Shown here: piece by piece, positions 42,424-51,757 of the stretch
How positions within the stretch are numbered: position 1 is the first letter of the stretch
How the letters are laid out: every line of letters starts with the position of its first letter
NCBI GenBank assembly: GCA_039922875.1
Contig: JBDTDV010000067.1
Coordinates: forward strand, 43,970-107,969
Reading direction: 5' to 3'
Source of the DNA: JBDTDV01 sp039922875
GTDB taxonomy: Bacteria; Actinomycetota; Actinomycetes; Actinomycetales; Microbacteriaceae
DNA: 64,000 nucleotides
The notes under the pieces: model-generated
What the model was told of the DNA's origin: nothing
Database searches by the model: none
The model's input: the letters and a program-made list of their open reading frames with translations, nothing else
Position numbers and translations under genes: made by a program

Positions 42424-44829
42424 ATGGCTGACACGCGCGAGGTGGTCACCGTCGAAGGCCGCCGGATCACCCTGACGAACCTGGACAAAGTGATGTACCC
42501 GGACACCGGCACCACCAAGGCCGATGTCCTTGCGTATTACGCAGCGATCGCGCCCCACCTGATCCGGCACGCCAGAAACCGACCGGCTACCCGCAAGCGC
42601 TGGGTGCACGGGGTCGGCACCGCCGACCAGCCCGGCGAGATGTTCTTTCAGAAGAATCTGGACTCCGGCACACCCTCATGGGTGGCCAGGCACACCATTG
42701 AACACACCAGAGGCCATAACCAGTATCCGCTGGTCAACGATCTCGCCACACTGACGTGGCTCGGTCAAATCGCCGCACTGGAAATCCACGTTCCGCAATG
42801 GCAGTTCGACCGCAACGGAAAGCAGCAGAACCCCGACCGGCTGGTGCTGGATTTGGATCCGGGGCCGGGAGTCGGTTTGGCCGAGTGTGTCGAGGTCGCC
42901 ACCATGGCCAGGGCGATCCTTGCCGATATGGGGATGGACCCCATTCCGGTGACCAGCGGGAGCAAGGGCATCCATCTTTATGCGGCGCTGGACGGGACGC
43001 AGAGCTCGGCAGCCGTCTCGGATGTCGCCCATGAACTCGCTCGCGTCCTCGAGGCCGATCACCCAGAGCTCGTGGTCAGCGATATGAAAAAGTCCCTGCG
43101 CCACGGGAAGGTGCTGGTGGATTGGAGCCAGAACAATGCCGCCAAGACCACGATCGCGCCGTACTCGTTGCGCGGCAGGACTAGGCCGACGGTCGCCGTG
43201 CCCCGTACCTGGCGGGAGCTTGCATCCGGGTCTTTGGAGCAGTTGGACTATGAACAGGTGATGAAGCGAATGCGGCGCCGCGCCGACCCGCTGGCGAAAC
43301 TGACCATCGGCGAAGACCGGCTGGCGCCTTACCGTGCGAAGCGGGACCGGGCGAAAACGCCCGAACCGGTCCCGGAATTGGCCGCCGTGCACTCGGATGA
43401 ACGCAGCTTCGTGGTGCAGGAGCATCACGCCAGAAGGCTGCACTACGACTTCCGGCTGGAACGGGACGGGGTGCTGGTCTCCTGGGCTGTGCCCAAGGGT
43501 CTGCCGACCGAACCAGACGAGAACCATCTCGCGGTGCAGACCGAGGACCATCCGCTGGAATACGGCGGCTTTACCGGCGACATTCCGAAAGGAGAATATG
43601 GGGCAGGATCGGTGTCCATTTGGGATGCGGGAACCTATGACCTGGAGAAGTGGCGAGACGGCAAGGAGATCATTGTCACGCTGCACGGTCGACCCGGCGG
43701 AGGATTGGGCGGATCCAGGCGGTTTGCGCTGATCCACACCGGGGAATCGGGCAAGGCTGCGCAGAACTGGCTGATGCACCTGATGAAGCCCGATGTCACC
43801 GGAGCGGCCACTTCCTCGACCCGGACGCCGGCACCGGTCTCCGGCCCGCGGGTGCCGGTACCGAAGGCACCGGCACCGATGCTGGCGACCTTGGGTTCGG
43901 CCGCCGACCTGAACGGCGACCAGGACTGGGCATACGAGATGAAGTGGGACGGCATCCGCGCCATTGCCAGGATCGAGGCCGGCTCCGCTACTCTGCACAG
44001 CCGCAATGGCAACGACGTGACCGTGAGCTATCCCGAGATCGCGAACCAACTCGCGGACGATATTGCCTCGGATGTGTTGTTGGATGGCGAGATCGTGGCG
44101 CTGAACGCCAAAGGTCGCCCCGACTTCGGGCTGTTGCAGACCCGGATGAAGCTCACCGCCAAGCGCGATGTTCAGCGGGCGATCCGCTCCGTGCCGGTCC
44201 AGTACATGGTCTTCGACATTCTGCACCGCGATGGCCTCGACGTGACCCCGCAACGGTATGACAGGCGTCGCAGCATACTTGCCGAGTGTGTGCGCTCCCG
44301 CGACCGGATCCAGCTGCCCCCGGCGTTCGAGGGCGAACTCGACGATGCCATGACCAGCAGTCACGCCCTCGGTCTCGAGGGGGTGATGGCGAAGAAGCGC
44401 GACAGCACCTACCGCATCGGCCGCCGCTCGCGCGCCTGGATCAAGCTGAAACATCACGCCACCCAGGAGGTGGTGATCGGCGGCTGGCGGCCGGGCAAGG
44501 GACGACGAAGCGGATCGGTTGGCTCGCTCCTGCTCGGAATCCCAGGTGGGGACGGGCTGCGTTATGTCGGGAAGGTCGGGACCGGCTTCTCGGACAGTGA
44601 CCTCGACGATCTTCTGGCACGGCTTTCCCGGCTCGCGCGAAAGACCACGCCATTTTTCGACATTCCGCGCGCCGACGCCGCAGATGCCCGCTGGGTGACG
44701 CCCAGCCTTGTCGGCGAGGTCGAGTTCGCCGAATGGACGACGACCGGGCGGCTGCGTCAGTCGTCCTGGCGCGGTCTGCGCCCCGACAAGTCTGCAGCGC
44801 AGGTGGAGGCGGAGCGGGTATTCTCATAG
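42424..44829 (+). CDS. ligD: LigD, ATP-dependent DNA ligase D (polymerase, phosphoesterase, ligase)
   Basis: 801-residue three-domain NHEJ enzyme in the order polymerase-phosphoesterase-ligase, as in mycobacteria. The primase-like polymerase (about residues 8-290) has the catalytic LDLDPGPG; the 3'-phosphoesterase (about 320-450) has HHARRLHYDFRLE; the ligase (about 480-800) has the adenylated Lys in EMKWDGIR. A Pro/Ala-rich linker near residue 465 joins the last two. It partners the divergent Ku. An ATTCTC/GAGAAT stem spans the stop codon. Confidence 0.97.
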   Translation: MADTREVVTVEGRRITLTNLDKVMYPDTGTTKADVLAYYAAIAPHLIRHARNRPATRKRWVHGVGTADQPGEMFFQKNLDSGTPSWVARHTIEHTRGHNQYPLVNDLATLTWLGQIAALEIHVPQWQFDRNGKQQNPDRLVLDLDPGPGVGLAECVEVATMARAILADMGMDPIPVTSGSKGIHLYAALDGTQSSAAVSDVAHELARVLEADHPELVVSDMKKSLRHGKVLVDWSQNNAAKTTIAPYSLRGRTRPTVAVPRTWRELASGSLEQLDYEQVMKRMRRRADPLAKLTIGEDRLAPYRAKRDRAKTPEPVPELAAVHSDERSFVVQEHHARRLHYDFRLERDGVLVSWAVPKGLPTEPDENHLAVQTEDHPLEYGGFTGDIPKGEYGAGSVSIWDAGTYDLEKWRDGKEIIVTLHGRPGGGLGGSRRFALIHTGESGKAAQNWLMHLMKPDVTGAATSSTRTPAPVSGPRVPVPKAPAPMLATLGSAADLNGDQDWAYEMKWDGIRAIARIEAGSATLHSRNGNDVTVSYPEIANQLADDIASDVLLDGEIVALNAKGRPDFGLLQTRMKLTAKRDVQRAIRSVPVQYMVFDILHRDGLDVTPQRYDRRRSILAECVRSRDRIQLPPAFEGELDDAMTSSHALGLEGVMAKKRDSTYRIGRRSRAWIKLKHHATQEVVIGGWRPGKGRRSGSVGSLLLGIPGGDGLRYVGKVGTGFSDSDLDDLLARLSRLARKTTPFFDIPRADAADARWVTPSLVGEVEFAEWTTTGRLRQSSWRGLRPDKSAAQVEAERVFS

Positions 44830-44881
44830 AGAATCGGCCTGCTCGTGGCCGTCCCGGATCACTCGCGAGGAGCACGCCACC

Positions 44882-45817
44882 ATGCAGGAGACGTCCCTGA
44901 GCGCGTATGAAGTGCTCGGCGTTGACCCCTTGGCCAGTCACGAGGAGATTGGCCGCGCGTACCGCCGGCTGGCCAGAGCGACGCACCCTGACCTCGGCGG
45001 GACCAATGGCGAATTCTCCGACGTACAGGCGGCCTGGGAGCGGATCGGAAAGCCGGACAAGCGCGCTGCATATGATCGGGAGCGACACGCCGCACCGGCG
45101 AAGCCCGCACCGTCGGCCCGACCGACCGGCACCTACCGGCCGCCGGACAGTTACCGACCGGCCGGTTCCCGACCGGCCTCGGAATCGGCCCGTCCGCACC
45201 GAGTCTGGCGGGAGCCGGCCCCGTCGACGGCGCGCAGCTACGGACACCCGGGCGGAACGGCACGGGAGCGGTATCTGCGCGAGTTGCGGCTTTGGCTCGA
45301 CGTTGCGGACACCCCGGCCAACCCGTACAACGACGAACTGGTCCGCTCCGCGCCGGCGCAGGTGCGGTACTGGCTGGAGAAGGCCAGGGCCGAGGAGGCC
45401 ACCGCGAAGTCCGCCGGGCAACTGGGCAGCGGTTTCACCATCTGGAATGACGTGGAGGTTCCGGGGACCGGCGACAAGGTCGACCACGTCCTGATGGGAA
45501 TCAGCGGCCTCTACGTCATCGAATCCGCCAGCGGTTTGGAGGGCGACCCGCCGGAGAAGCAGCTGGTGAAAGCGATGCGCACCCTCGGCAAGAGGTTGAA
45601 GGCGCAGTTCACTGCGCTGATCGTGGTGTATCCGGATGAGCTGTCCCGGCTGCCGACCCCGGTGGTGAGCAGGGTAGGCCGGGCGGTCGTCGCACGGATG
45701 GCGGCATCGCAATGGCTTGATTTCGTGCGAGCGGGCATCCCTGGTTCCGATCGCGGCACCCCGGACGAGGTCTTCGAAGATCGCGCCCGGTTGATCGAGC
45801 GGATCAGCTTCGCCTGA
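44882..45817 (+). CDS. J-domain protein with degenerate NERD-like (nuclease-related) domain
   Basis: 311-residue protein. Residues 5-65 are a J-domain with THPD as the HPD motif, implying contact with a DnaK-type chaperone. A Pro/Arg/Ser-rich linker follows (about 66-130), then a C-terminal domain whose segment GSGFTIWNDVEVPGTGDKVD, followed by HVLMGISGLYVIES, looks like a NERD nuclease-related domain. The usual Glu-x-Lys end of the nuclease motif reads ESA here, so catalysis is doubtful. ATG with GAGGAG upstream, 52 nt after ligD on the same strand. Confidence 0.82.
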   Translation: MQETSLSAYEVLGVDPLASHEEIGRAYRRLARATHPDLGGTNGEFSDVQAAWERIGKPDKRAAYDRERHAAPAKPAPSARPTGTYRPPDSYRPAGSRPASESARPHRVWREPAPSTARSYGHPGGTARERYLRELRLWLDVADTPANPYNDELVRSAPAQVRYWLEKARAEEATAKSAGQLGSGFTIWNDVEVPGTGDKVDHVLMGISGLYVIESASGLEGDPPEKQLVKAMRTLGKRLKAQFTALIVVYPDELSRLPTPVVSRVGRAVVARMAASQWLDFVRAGIPGSDRGTPDEVFEDRARLIERISFA

Positions 45818-45822
45818 ATCGC

Positions 45823-45849
45823 TGTGGCATCCGTGGCATCTGTGGCATC
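45823..45849. repeat. Three 9-bp tandem units after the J-domain gene
   Basis: TGTGGCATC, CGTGGCATC, TGTGGCATC lie in tandem between the stop of the J-domain gene and the stop of the convergent DUF3097 gene. Likely a slippage product. Confidence 0.8.
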
Positions 45850-46699
45850 ACTCGGTCACGAAGTCGATCAGGCGCTCCACGCAGCCCAGCAGTTCCGGCT
45901 CAAGGTCGGCGTAGGAGTGCACCTGACCGAGGATCCGTTTCCACGCGTGAGCGATATCCGTCTGCGTCTGATGCGGCCAACCCAGTGCCTGACAAATGCC
46001 CTGCTTCCATTCGATCGATCGGGGTACCTGCGGCCACCGCGTCAGCCCGACCCGGCCGGGTTTGACCGCCTGCCAGACGTCGATGAATGGATGCCCGACG
46101 ATCAGCACGTGCTCGGCCAACGGACCGGACACCACCCGCTGGGCGATACGACTTTCCTTTGAACCGGCCACCAGATGATCCACGAGCACGCCGATTCTGC
46201 GATCATGGCCGGGAGCAAACGAGTCCAGCGCGGCGTCCAACTCGTCCACACCCTTGATGTACTCGACCACGACACCCTCGATCCGAAGGTCGTCGCCCCA
46301 GACCCGTTCCACCAGTTCGGCGTCGTGGCGGCCTTCCACGAAGATCCGGCTTGGCCTGGCGATTCTGGCTCTGGCGTCGGCGACCGCGAATGAGCCGGAT
46401 GCCGTGCGGGTGCGCGCCACTGTGCCGACGGGCTTCGGCGCGGTGAGCGTCACCGGCATACCGTCGATCAGAAAGCCGGCACCGAGCGGAAAGGTGCGGG
46501 TGTGCCCGGCACGGTCCTCCAGCTCGACCATGGTGTGCTCCACCCGGATAACTGCTCCGCAGTACCCGCTGCCGGCATCCTCGACAACCAGGCCACCGGT
46601 CGCTTCCCGGAACTGCTCCGGCTTCCGGCCCGCGCCGCGCCAGTCGCCTGCCAGAACATCACTGCCGTAACGGTCGGTTCCTGCGTGGTCAGCTCTCAC
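45848..46699 (-). CDS. DUF3097 family protein
   Basis: 283-residue actinobacterial protein of unknown function. The N-terminal part has YGSDVLAG and a GAGFLIDG segment; the C-terminal part has FVEGRHDAELVERVWGDDLR, resembling a TOPRIM-like core (about residues 118-215) with VDHLVAGSKESRI and VLIVGHPFIDVWQ. A nucleic-acid role is therefore possible but unproven. GTG start with TAGGGT six bases upstream, so probably leaderless. Confidence 0.88.
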   Translation of the reverse strand: MRADHAGTDRYGSDVLAGDWRGAGRKPEQFREATGGLVVEDAGSGYCGAVIRVEHTMVELEDRAGHTRTFPLGAGFLIDGMPVTLTAPKPVGTVARTRTASGSFAVADARARIARPSRIFVEGRHDAELVERVWGDDLRIEGVVVEYIKGVDELDAALDSFAPGHDRRIGVLVDHLVAGSKESRIAQRVVSGPLAEHVLIVGHPFIDVWQAVKPGRVGLTRWPQVPRSIEWKQGICQALGWPHQTQTDIAHAWKRILGQVHSYADLEPELLGCVERLIDFVTE

Positions 46700-46705
46700 G
46701 ATGCG

Positions 46706-46711
46706 ACCCTA
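46706..46711 (-). promoter_or_regulatory. -10 element TAGGGT, leaderless start of the DUF3097 gene
   Basis: Minus-strand TAGGGT ends six bases before the GTG at 46699. It lies directly downstream of the cspA terminator, consistent with separate transcription. Confidence 0.5.
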
Positions 46712-46723
46712 CCGGAGAACAAA

Positions 46724-46754
46724 AGAACGCCCCGGCCATTGGCCGGGGCGTTCT
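46724..46754 (-). terminator. Intrinsic terminator of cspA
   Basis: Perfect 15-bp inverted repeat with a single-base loop: AGAACGCCCCGGCCA and its complement. On the minus strand it is followed by TTTTGTTCT, a T-rich tail. It lies 16 nt after the cspA stop and separates it from the DUF3097 gene. Confidence 0.92.
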
Positions 46755-46770
46755 CAGGTACGGTCAGAGA

Positions 46771-46974
46771 CTAGAGCGGACGAATGTTCTCCGCCTGAGG
46801 GCCCTTGGGGCCCTGCGTGACGTCGAACTCGACCTTCTGGTTCTCGTCGAGGGACTTGTAGCCGCTGGTCGCGATCGCGGAATAGTGCGCGAACACGTCG
46901 GGGCTGCCGTCCTCTGGGGCAATGAAGCCAAAACCCTTTTCGGCGTTAAACCATTTCACGGTACCTGTTGTCAT
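46771..46974 (-). CDS. cspA: Cold shock protein (CspA family)
   Basis: 67-residue single cold shock domain binding single-stranded RNA and DNA. RNP1 KGFGFI (about residue 14) and RNP2 VFAHYSAI (about residue 27) are intact. AAGGAG lies upstream of ATG. The 262-nt gap to glgX on the other side includes its leader, in which CTCCGA-CAG-TCGGAG (around 47007-47022) forms a small hairpin, as often in cold-shock leaders. Confidence 0.97.
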   Translation of the reverse strand: MTTGTVKWFNAEKGFGFIAPEDGSPDVFAHYSAIATSGYKSLDENQKVEFDVTQGPKGPQAENIRPL

Positions 46975-47236
46975 AACTAAACTCCTTCAAGATTGATGGA
47001 TCGACTCCGACTGTCGGAGCCGCTCGTCGCGGCATTCGTCGTCCGCTTCCCAAAGGAAAAAATGCGCCACGGCGTGGGCCATGGGTTTACAAGACGTTCG
47101 AGGCACTACAACTGCATTGACAACCCTAGCCTGTCGAATGCAAAGATGGTGGTTCGATTCCAGATTTGTTTTCAACTCTCAGTACCAGCATGGGTCACCA
47201 AGTAGGCTCGACACAGCCGAAACGAGGGGGATCCGA

Positions 47237-49423
47237 ATGGAGACATGGCCGGGCACCGCATATCCGCTGGGCGCCACCTACGACGGAAGCGGTACGAATT
47301 TCGCACTGTTCAGTGAGGCAGCCGAAAAGGTCGAGCTGTGCCTCTTCGACTCGGATGGCGCGGAAACTCGCGTCGAACTGCACGAAGTCGACGCGAGCGT
47401 CTGGCACACATACCTGCCTCAGATCCAGCCGGGTCAGTACTACGGCTACCGGGTTCACGGCGCGTACGATCCGGATCGCGGGCTGCGCTGCAACCCGGCA
47501 AAGCTGCTCCTCGACCCATACGCGAAGGCGATCTCCGGCACCATCGACTGGAACCCGGCCGTGTTCTCCTACCAGTTCGATGCCCCTGACACGCCAAATA
47601 ATGACGACTCCGCGCCGCATGTGATGAAAAGCGTGGTGATCAACCCGTTCTTCGACTGGAGCGGAGATCGGCTGCCGCGAACCCCGTACTCGCAGACGGT
47701 CATCTACGAAGCCCACGTGAAGGGACTGACCAAACAGCACCCGGGTATTCCGCCGGAGCAGCGCGGAACCTACGCGGCGATCGCGCACCCGGTGATGATC
47801 GAACACTACAAACGCCTGGGCATCAGCGCGGTCGAGTTGATGCCCATTCACCAGTTCGTCAACGACAGCACTCTCATCGAGAAGGGTCTGTCCAATTACT
47901 GGGGCTACAACACGATCGGCTTCTTCGCACCGCACAACGCCTACGTGGCGACCGCCGACGCCGGACAGCAGGTGCAGGAGGTCAAGACGATGGTCCGTGA
48001 CCTCCACCAGGAGGGTATCGAGGTCATCCTTGACGTGGTCTACAACCACACCGCGGAAGGTAACCAACTCGGACCGACGCTGTCCTTCAAAGGTATCGAC
48101 AACGCCGCGTACTACCGGCTGGTCCCGGACGACCTGCAGTACTACATGGATTACACCGGGACCGGAAACTCGCTGAATGTGCGGCATCCACACGCGCTGC
48201 AGTTGCTGATGGACAGCCTGCGCTACTGGGTGATCGAAATGCACGTTGACGGATTCCGCTTCGACCTCGCTTCCGCCCTGGCACGCGAGTTCTACGATGT
48301 CGACCGGCTGTCGACGTTCTTCGAGCTGGTGCAGCAGGACCCGGTCGTCTCCCAGGTCAAACTGATCGCGGAGCCGTGGGATGTCGGCCCCGGCGGATAC
48401 CAGGTTGGAAATTTCCCCCCGCAGTGGACGGAGTGGAACGGCAAGTACCGGGACACGGTGCGAGACTTCTGGCGCGGCGAGCCATCCACCCTCGGCGAGT
48501 TCGCCGCCCGGATCACCGGAAGCGCAGATCTGTACGAACACGACGGCCGGCGTCCGGTCGCTTCGATCAACTTCGTCACCGCACATGACGGGTTCACCCT
48601 TCGTGACCTGGTTTCGTACAACGAAAAGCACAACGAGGCCAACGGCGAAGACAACAACGACGGCGAGTCCCACAACCGCAGCTGGAATTGCGGCGTCGAG
48701 GGCGAAACGGACGATCCCGAGGTGCTCGCTCTGCGGTCACGTCAGCAGCGCAATCTGCTGGCGACGCTGCTGCTGTCGCAGGGAGTGCCGATGCTCGCTC
48801 ACGGCGATGAACTGGGCCGTACCCAGCGCGGGAACAACAACGTCTACGCACAGGATTCCGAGCTCTCCTGGGTCGATTGGGAGCAGGCGGATCTGCAATT
48901 GATCGACTTCACCGCGGCCATCTCCCGGTTGCGTCGGGATCATCCGACGTTCCGCCGGTCTCGCTACTTCGACGGCCGTCCGGTGCTGCGGGGAGAGGGC
49001 GAACCATTGCCCGACATTGTCTGGCTGAATCCGAGCGGTAACGCGATGCGGCCGGATGACTGGGACACCGGCTTCGAGAAGGCCGTGGCCGTGTTCCTCA
49101 ACGGCGACGGCATCCGGGGCAGGGACGCCAGGGGCCAACCGATAGTGGATGTGAATTTCATCCTCTGCTTCAACGGTGCGGCCGACGCGGTCAGCTTCAC
49201 ACTGCCCGACGCCGGGTTCTCCGAGCGTTGGGAGGTCGTGGTCAACACCGCCGGCGGGATAGGCGATCTCGGGCGGGTCGACGCCGAGTCGTCTATCGAA
49301 CTCGCGGCGCGCTCCGTACTGGTACTGCGCGCCCTTGATGAGGAGGTCACGCCGGCAGACGATGCGGTGGCAGCCTCCCTGAGCGCGGCAGCCACAACCA
49401 GCAGCCAGGCGCCGGATCTCTGA
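47237..49423 (+). CDS. glgX: Glycogen debranching enzyme GlgX (TreX-type isoamylase)
   Basis: 728-residue GH13 debranching enzyme hydrolysing alpha-1,6 links. An N-terminal CBM48 (about residues 5-110), then the barrel with Asp nucleophile in HVDGFRFDLAS (about residue 340), acid Glu in LIAEPWDVG (about 376) and Asp in VTAHDGFTLRD (about 450). ATG set by GAGGGGGAT upstream. First gene of glgX-treY-treZ, so its linear glucan product feeds trehalose synthesis. Confidence 0.95.
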   Translation: METWPGTAYPLGATYDGSGTNFALFSEAAEKVELCLFDSDGAETRVELHEVDASVWHTYLPQIQPGQYYGYRVHGAYDPDRGLRCNPAKLLLDPYAKAISGTIDWNPAVFSYQFDAPDTPNNDDSAPHVMKSVVINPFFDWSGDRLPRTPYSQTVIYEAHVKGLTKQHPGIPPEQRGTYAAIAHPVMIEHYKRLGISAVELMPIHQFVNDSTLIEKGLSNYWGYNTIGFFAPHNAYVATADAGQQVQEVKTMVRDLHQEGIEVILDVVYNHTAEGNQLGPTLSFKGIDNAAYYRLVPDDLQYYMDYTGTGNSLNVRHPHALQLLMDSLRYWVIEMHVDGFRFDLASALAREFYDVDRLSTFFELVQQDPVVSQVKLIAEPWDVGPGGYQVGNFPPQWTEWNGKYRDTVRDFWRGEPSTLGEFAARITGSADLYEHDGRRPVASINFVTAHDGFTLRDLVSYNEKHNEANGEDNNDGESHNRSWNCGVEGETDDPEVLALRSRQQRNLLATLLLSQGVPMLAHGDELGRTQRGNNNVYAQDSELSWVDWEQADLQLIDFTAAISRLRRDHPTFRRSRYFDGRPVLRGEGEPLPDIVWLNPSGNAMRPDDWDTGFEKAVAVFLNGDGIRGRDARGQPIVDVNFILCFNGAADAVSFTLPDAGFSERWEVVVNTAGGIGDLGRVDAESSIELAARSVLVLRALDEEVTPADDAVAASLSAAATTSSQAPDL

Positions 49424-51757
49424 GTGGCGATGGAATTCCCGGCCAGCACTTACCGCTTACAGATCAGCGAGTCGTTTGATCTTGACCAGGTGGCGGGGCT
49501 CGCCCCCTACGTGCATGAGCTCGGAGCAGACTGGCTCTATCTGTCGCCGCTGTTGCGCGCTGAGCCCGGTTCGGACCACGGCTATGACGTGATCGACCAC
49601 CGCCTGGTGGATCCGGTACGCGGCGGCGCCGCCGGACTGCAGCGGGCAGCTGCCGCCGCACACGGGTTAGGGCTCGGCATCCTCGTCGACATCGTCCCGA
49701 ACCACATGGGCGTCGCCACGCCGCAGTTGAATGCGTGGTGGTGGGACATTTTGACCTACGGCACTCAATCCCGGTTTGCTGCGGCATTCGATATCGACTG
49801 GAACGCGGGTAAGGGCCGGATCCAGATTCCGGTGCTCGGCGACCCCGTGCGTGCCGGTGACGACGCCCTGGCCGAGCTGCGAATCGACTCGGGAATGTTG
49901 GCCTATTTCGACCATCGTTACCCGATCGCACCGGGAACGGACGACGATGGTGCCGATGCCCGTACCGTGCATTCCCGACAGCACTATCAGTTGATCCATT
50001 GGCGCAGAGCCGACGGTGAACTCAACTATCGACGATTCTTCGCGGTGAACTCGCTGGCCGGAATCCGGGTCGAGGTTCCGTGGGTGTTCGACGCCACGCA
50101 CGCGGAGATCGGTCGGTGGTTCGCCACAGGCCAGGCCGATGGGGTCCGGGTCGACCATCCGGACGGGCTGCGCGACCCACGCGGGTATCTGGCAAGACTG
50201 GCCGAGTTGACCGGCGGCGCATACACCCTGGTCGAGAAGATCCTCGAACCCGGCGAGCGGATGCCTCAGGATTGGGCGACCAGCGGATCGACCGGGTACG
50301 ACGCCCTCGCCGAGATCGACCGGGTCCTCATCGACCCCGCAGGGGAAGCGGCGTTGTCCGAGCTGGATTCGGCCCACTGGCCGGAGTTGATCCATTCCAC
50401 CAAGCGGGCGGTCGCCGACGGAATCCTGCACTCCGAGGTGTTGCGCGTGGTCCGCGAGCTCGGCCGTGCCGGCGACCTCGAGGTGACCGATGCGGTCGCG
50501 GAGCTTCTGGCTTGCTTTCCGGTGTACCGTTCCTACCTGCCCGACGGCGCCGAGCACGCGGCCGCTGCGGCCGCCGACGCAATCAGGCGCCGGCCGCTGC
50601 TCGCCGGTGTGTTGGCTTCGGTAGCGGCCGAACTCGCCGATCCCGTGCACCCGGCAGCGCTGCGCTTCCAACAGACCTCCGGCATGGTGATGGCCAAGGG
50701 AGTAGAAGATTGTGCGTTCTACCGATACTCCCGATTGACCTCACTCAACGAGGTCGGTGGCGACCCGAGCCGGTTCTGCCTCGACGTCGCCGAATTCCAC
50801 CGCCGACAGCACGACCGGCTGGTCAGCTGGCCGCACAGCATGACCACGCTTTCCACCCACGACACAAAACGCGGCGAGGATGTGCGGGCGAGAATTCACG
50901 TCCTCGCCGAGTTGCCGCGGCTCTGGGCGGACGTTCTCGGCCGGCTGCGCCGATGGACCTCACTGGGCGATCCGCCACTGGAGAATCTACTCTGGCAGGC
51001 GATCGTCGGCTCTTGGCCGGCGTCACGAGACCGGCTGCACGCCTACGCCGTGAAGGCTGCCAGGGAGGCCGGCAATTCGACCGGCTGGGCAGATCCCGAT
51101 CAGGAATTCGAAGCGAGGATGCACGCGATGATCGACGCGGCATTCGACGACCCGCGCGTCGCCGAACTGCTTGGCCGGATCTTTCGACGGCTACGCCGGC
51201 CGGGGTTTGTCAACAGTCTGTCGGCTAAGCTCGTGCAGTTGACGGTTCCGGGGGTGCCCGACGTGTACCAGGGCAGCGAACTGTGGGAACAGTCACTGGT
51301 TGACCCGGACAACCGTCGCCCGGTTGATTTCCAGGTGAACCGACGCCTGCTCGCGCAGCTGAAGGCGGGGCTGCTGCCCAAGATCGACGATTCGGCAGCG
51401 GCAAAGCTCCTGGTCGTCTGGCGTGCACTCAGCCTGCGCCGAGACCGGCCGGAACTGTTCGGCGGCTATCAGGGCCTTGTCGCGGATGGACCGGCGGCCC
51501 AACACGCGCTGATCTTCGATCGTGGTGGGGCGATCACCATCGCCACCCGGTTGCCGGTGGGACTGGAGCTTGCCGGCGGATGGGCAGACACCAGCGTTGA
51601 GATCCCGGACGGCCAGTACACCGAGGTGCTGACCGGGCGCGGCGTCTGCGGAGGTCGCGCCAAGCTCCGCGAGCTGCTGGCGCGGTACCCGGTCGCCCTG
51701 CTGGCCAGGGAACGAGCCGGCCAGGAGGGCGAACGCCGGGGTCAGGAGGACCTCTGA
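49424..51757 (+). CDS. treY: Malto-oligosyltrehalose synthase
   Basis: 777-residue GH13 enzyme turning the reducing end of maltodextrins into a trehalosyl unit. PASTYRLQ at the start, VDIVPNHMGV (about residue 88), Asp in GVRVDHPDGLRDP (about 230), Glu in LVEKILEPGE (about 268) and the STHDTKRGEDVRAR motif (about 475) are characteristic. GTG directly after the glgX stop; an ATG two codons later is also possible. Its last base is the first base of treZ. Confidence 0.96.
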   Translation: MAMEFPASTYRLQISESFDLDQVAGLAPYVHELGADWLYLSPLLRAEPGSDHGYDVIDHRLVDPVRGGAAGLQRAAAAAHGLGLGILVDIVPNHMGVATPQLNAWWWDILTYGTQSRFAAAFDIDWNAGKGRIQIPVLGDPVRAGDDALAELRIDSGMLAYFDHRYPIAPGTDDDGADARTVHSRQHYQLIHWRRADGELNYRRFFAVNSLAGIRVEVPWVFDATHAEIGRWFATGQADGVRVDHPDGLRDPRGYLARLAELTGGAYTLVEKILEPGERMPQDWATSGSTGYDALAEIDRVLIDPAGEAALSELDSAHWPELIHSTKRAVADGILHSEVLRVVRELGRAGDLEVTDAVAELLACFPVYRSYLPDGAEHAAAAAADAIRRRPLLAGVLASVAAELADPVHPAALRFQQTSGMVMAKGVEDCAFYRYSRLTSLNEVGGDPSRFCLDVAEFHRRQHDRLVSWPHSMTTLSTHDTKRGEDVRARIHVLAELPRLWADVLGRLRRWTSLGDPPLENLLWQAIVGSWPASRDRLHAYAVKAAREAGNSTGWADPDQEFEARMHAMIDAAFDDPRVAELLGRIFRRLRRPGFVNSLSAKLVQLTVPGVPDVYQGSELWEQSLVDPDNRRPVDFQVNRRLLAQLKAGLLPKIDDSAAAKLLVVWRALSLRRDRPELFGGYQGLVADGPAAQHALIFDRGGAITIATRLPVGLELAGGWADTSVEIPDGQYTEVLTGRGVCGGRAKLRELLARYPVALLARERAGQEGERRGQEDL

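Noticed and set aside
42676..44457. 593-codon open frame antisense to ligD
   Set aside because: Sequence has no recognisable domain and lies wholly opposite a well-supported ligD; long antisense frames arise from high-GC codon bias.
47195..48673. 492-codon open frame antisense to glgX
   Set aside because: No motif and covers the catalytic centre of glgX; GC-bias shadow.
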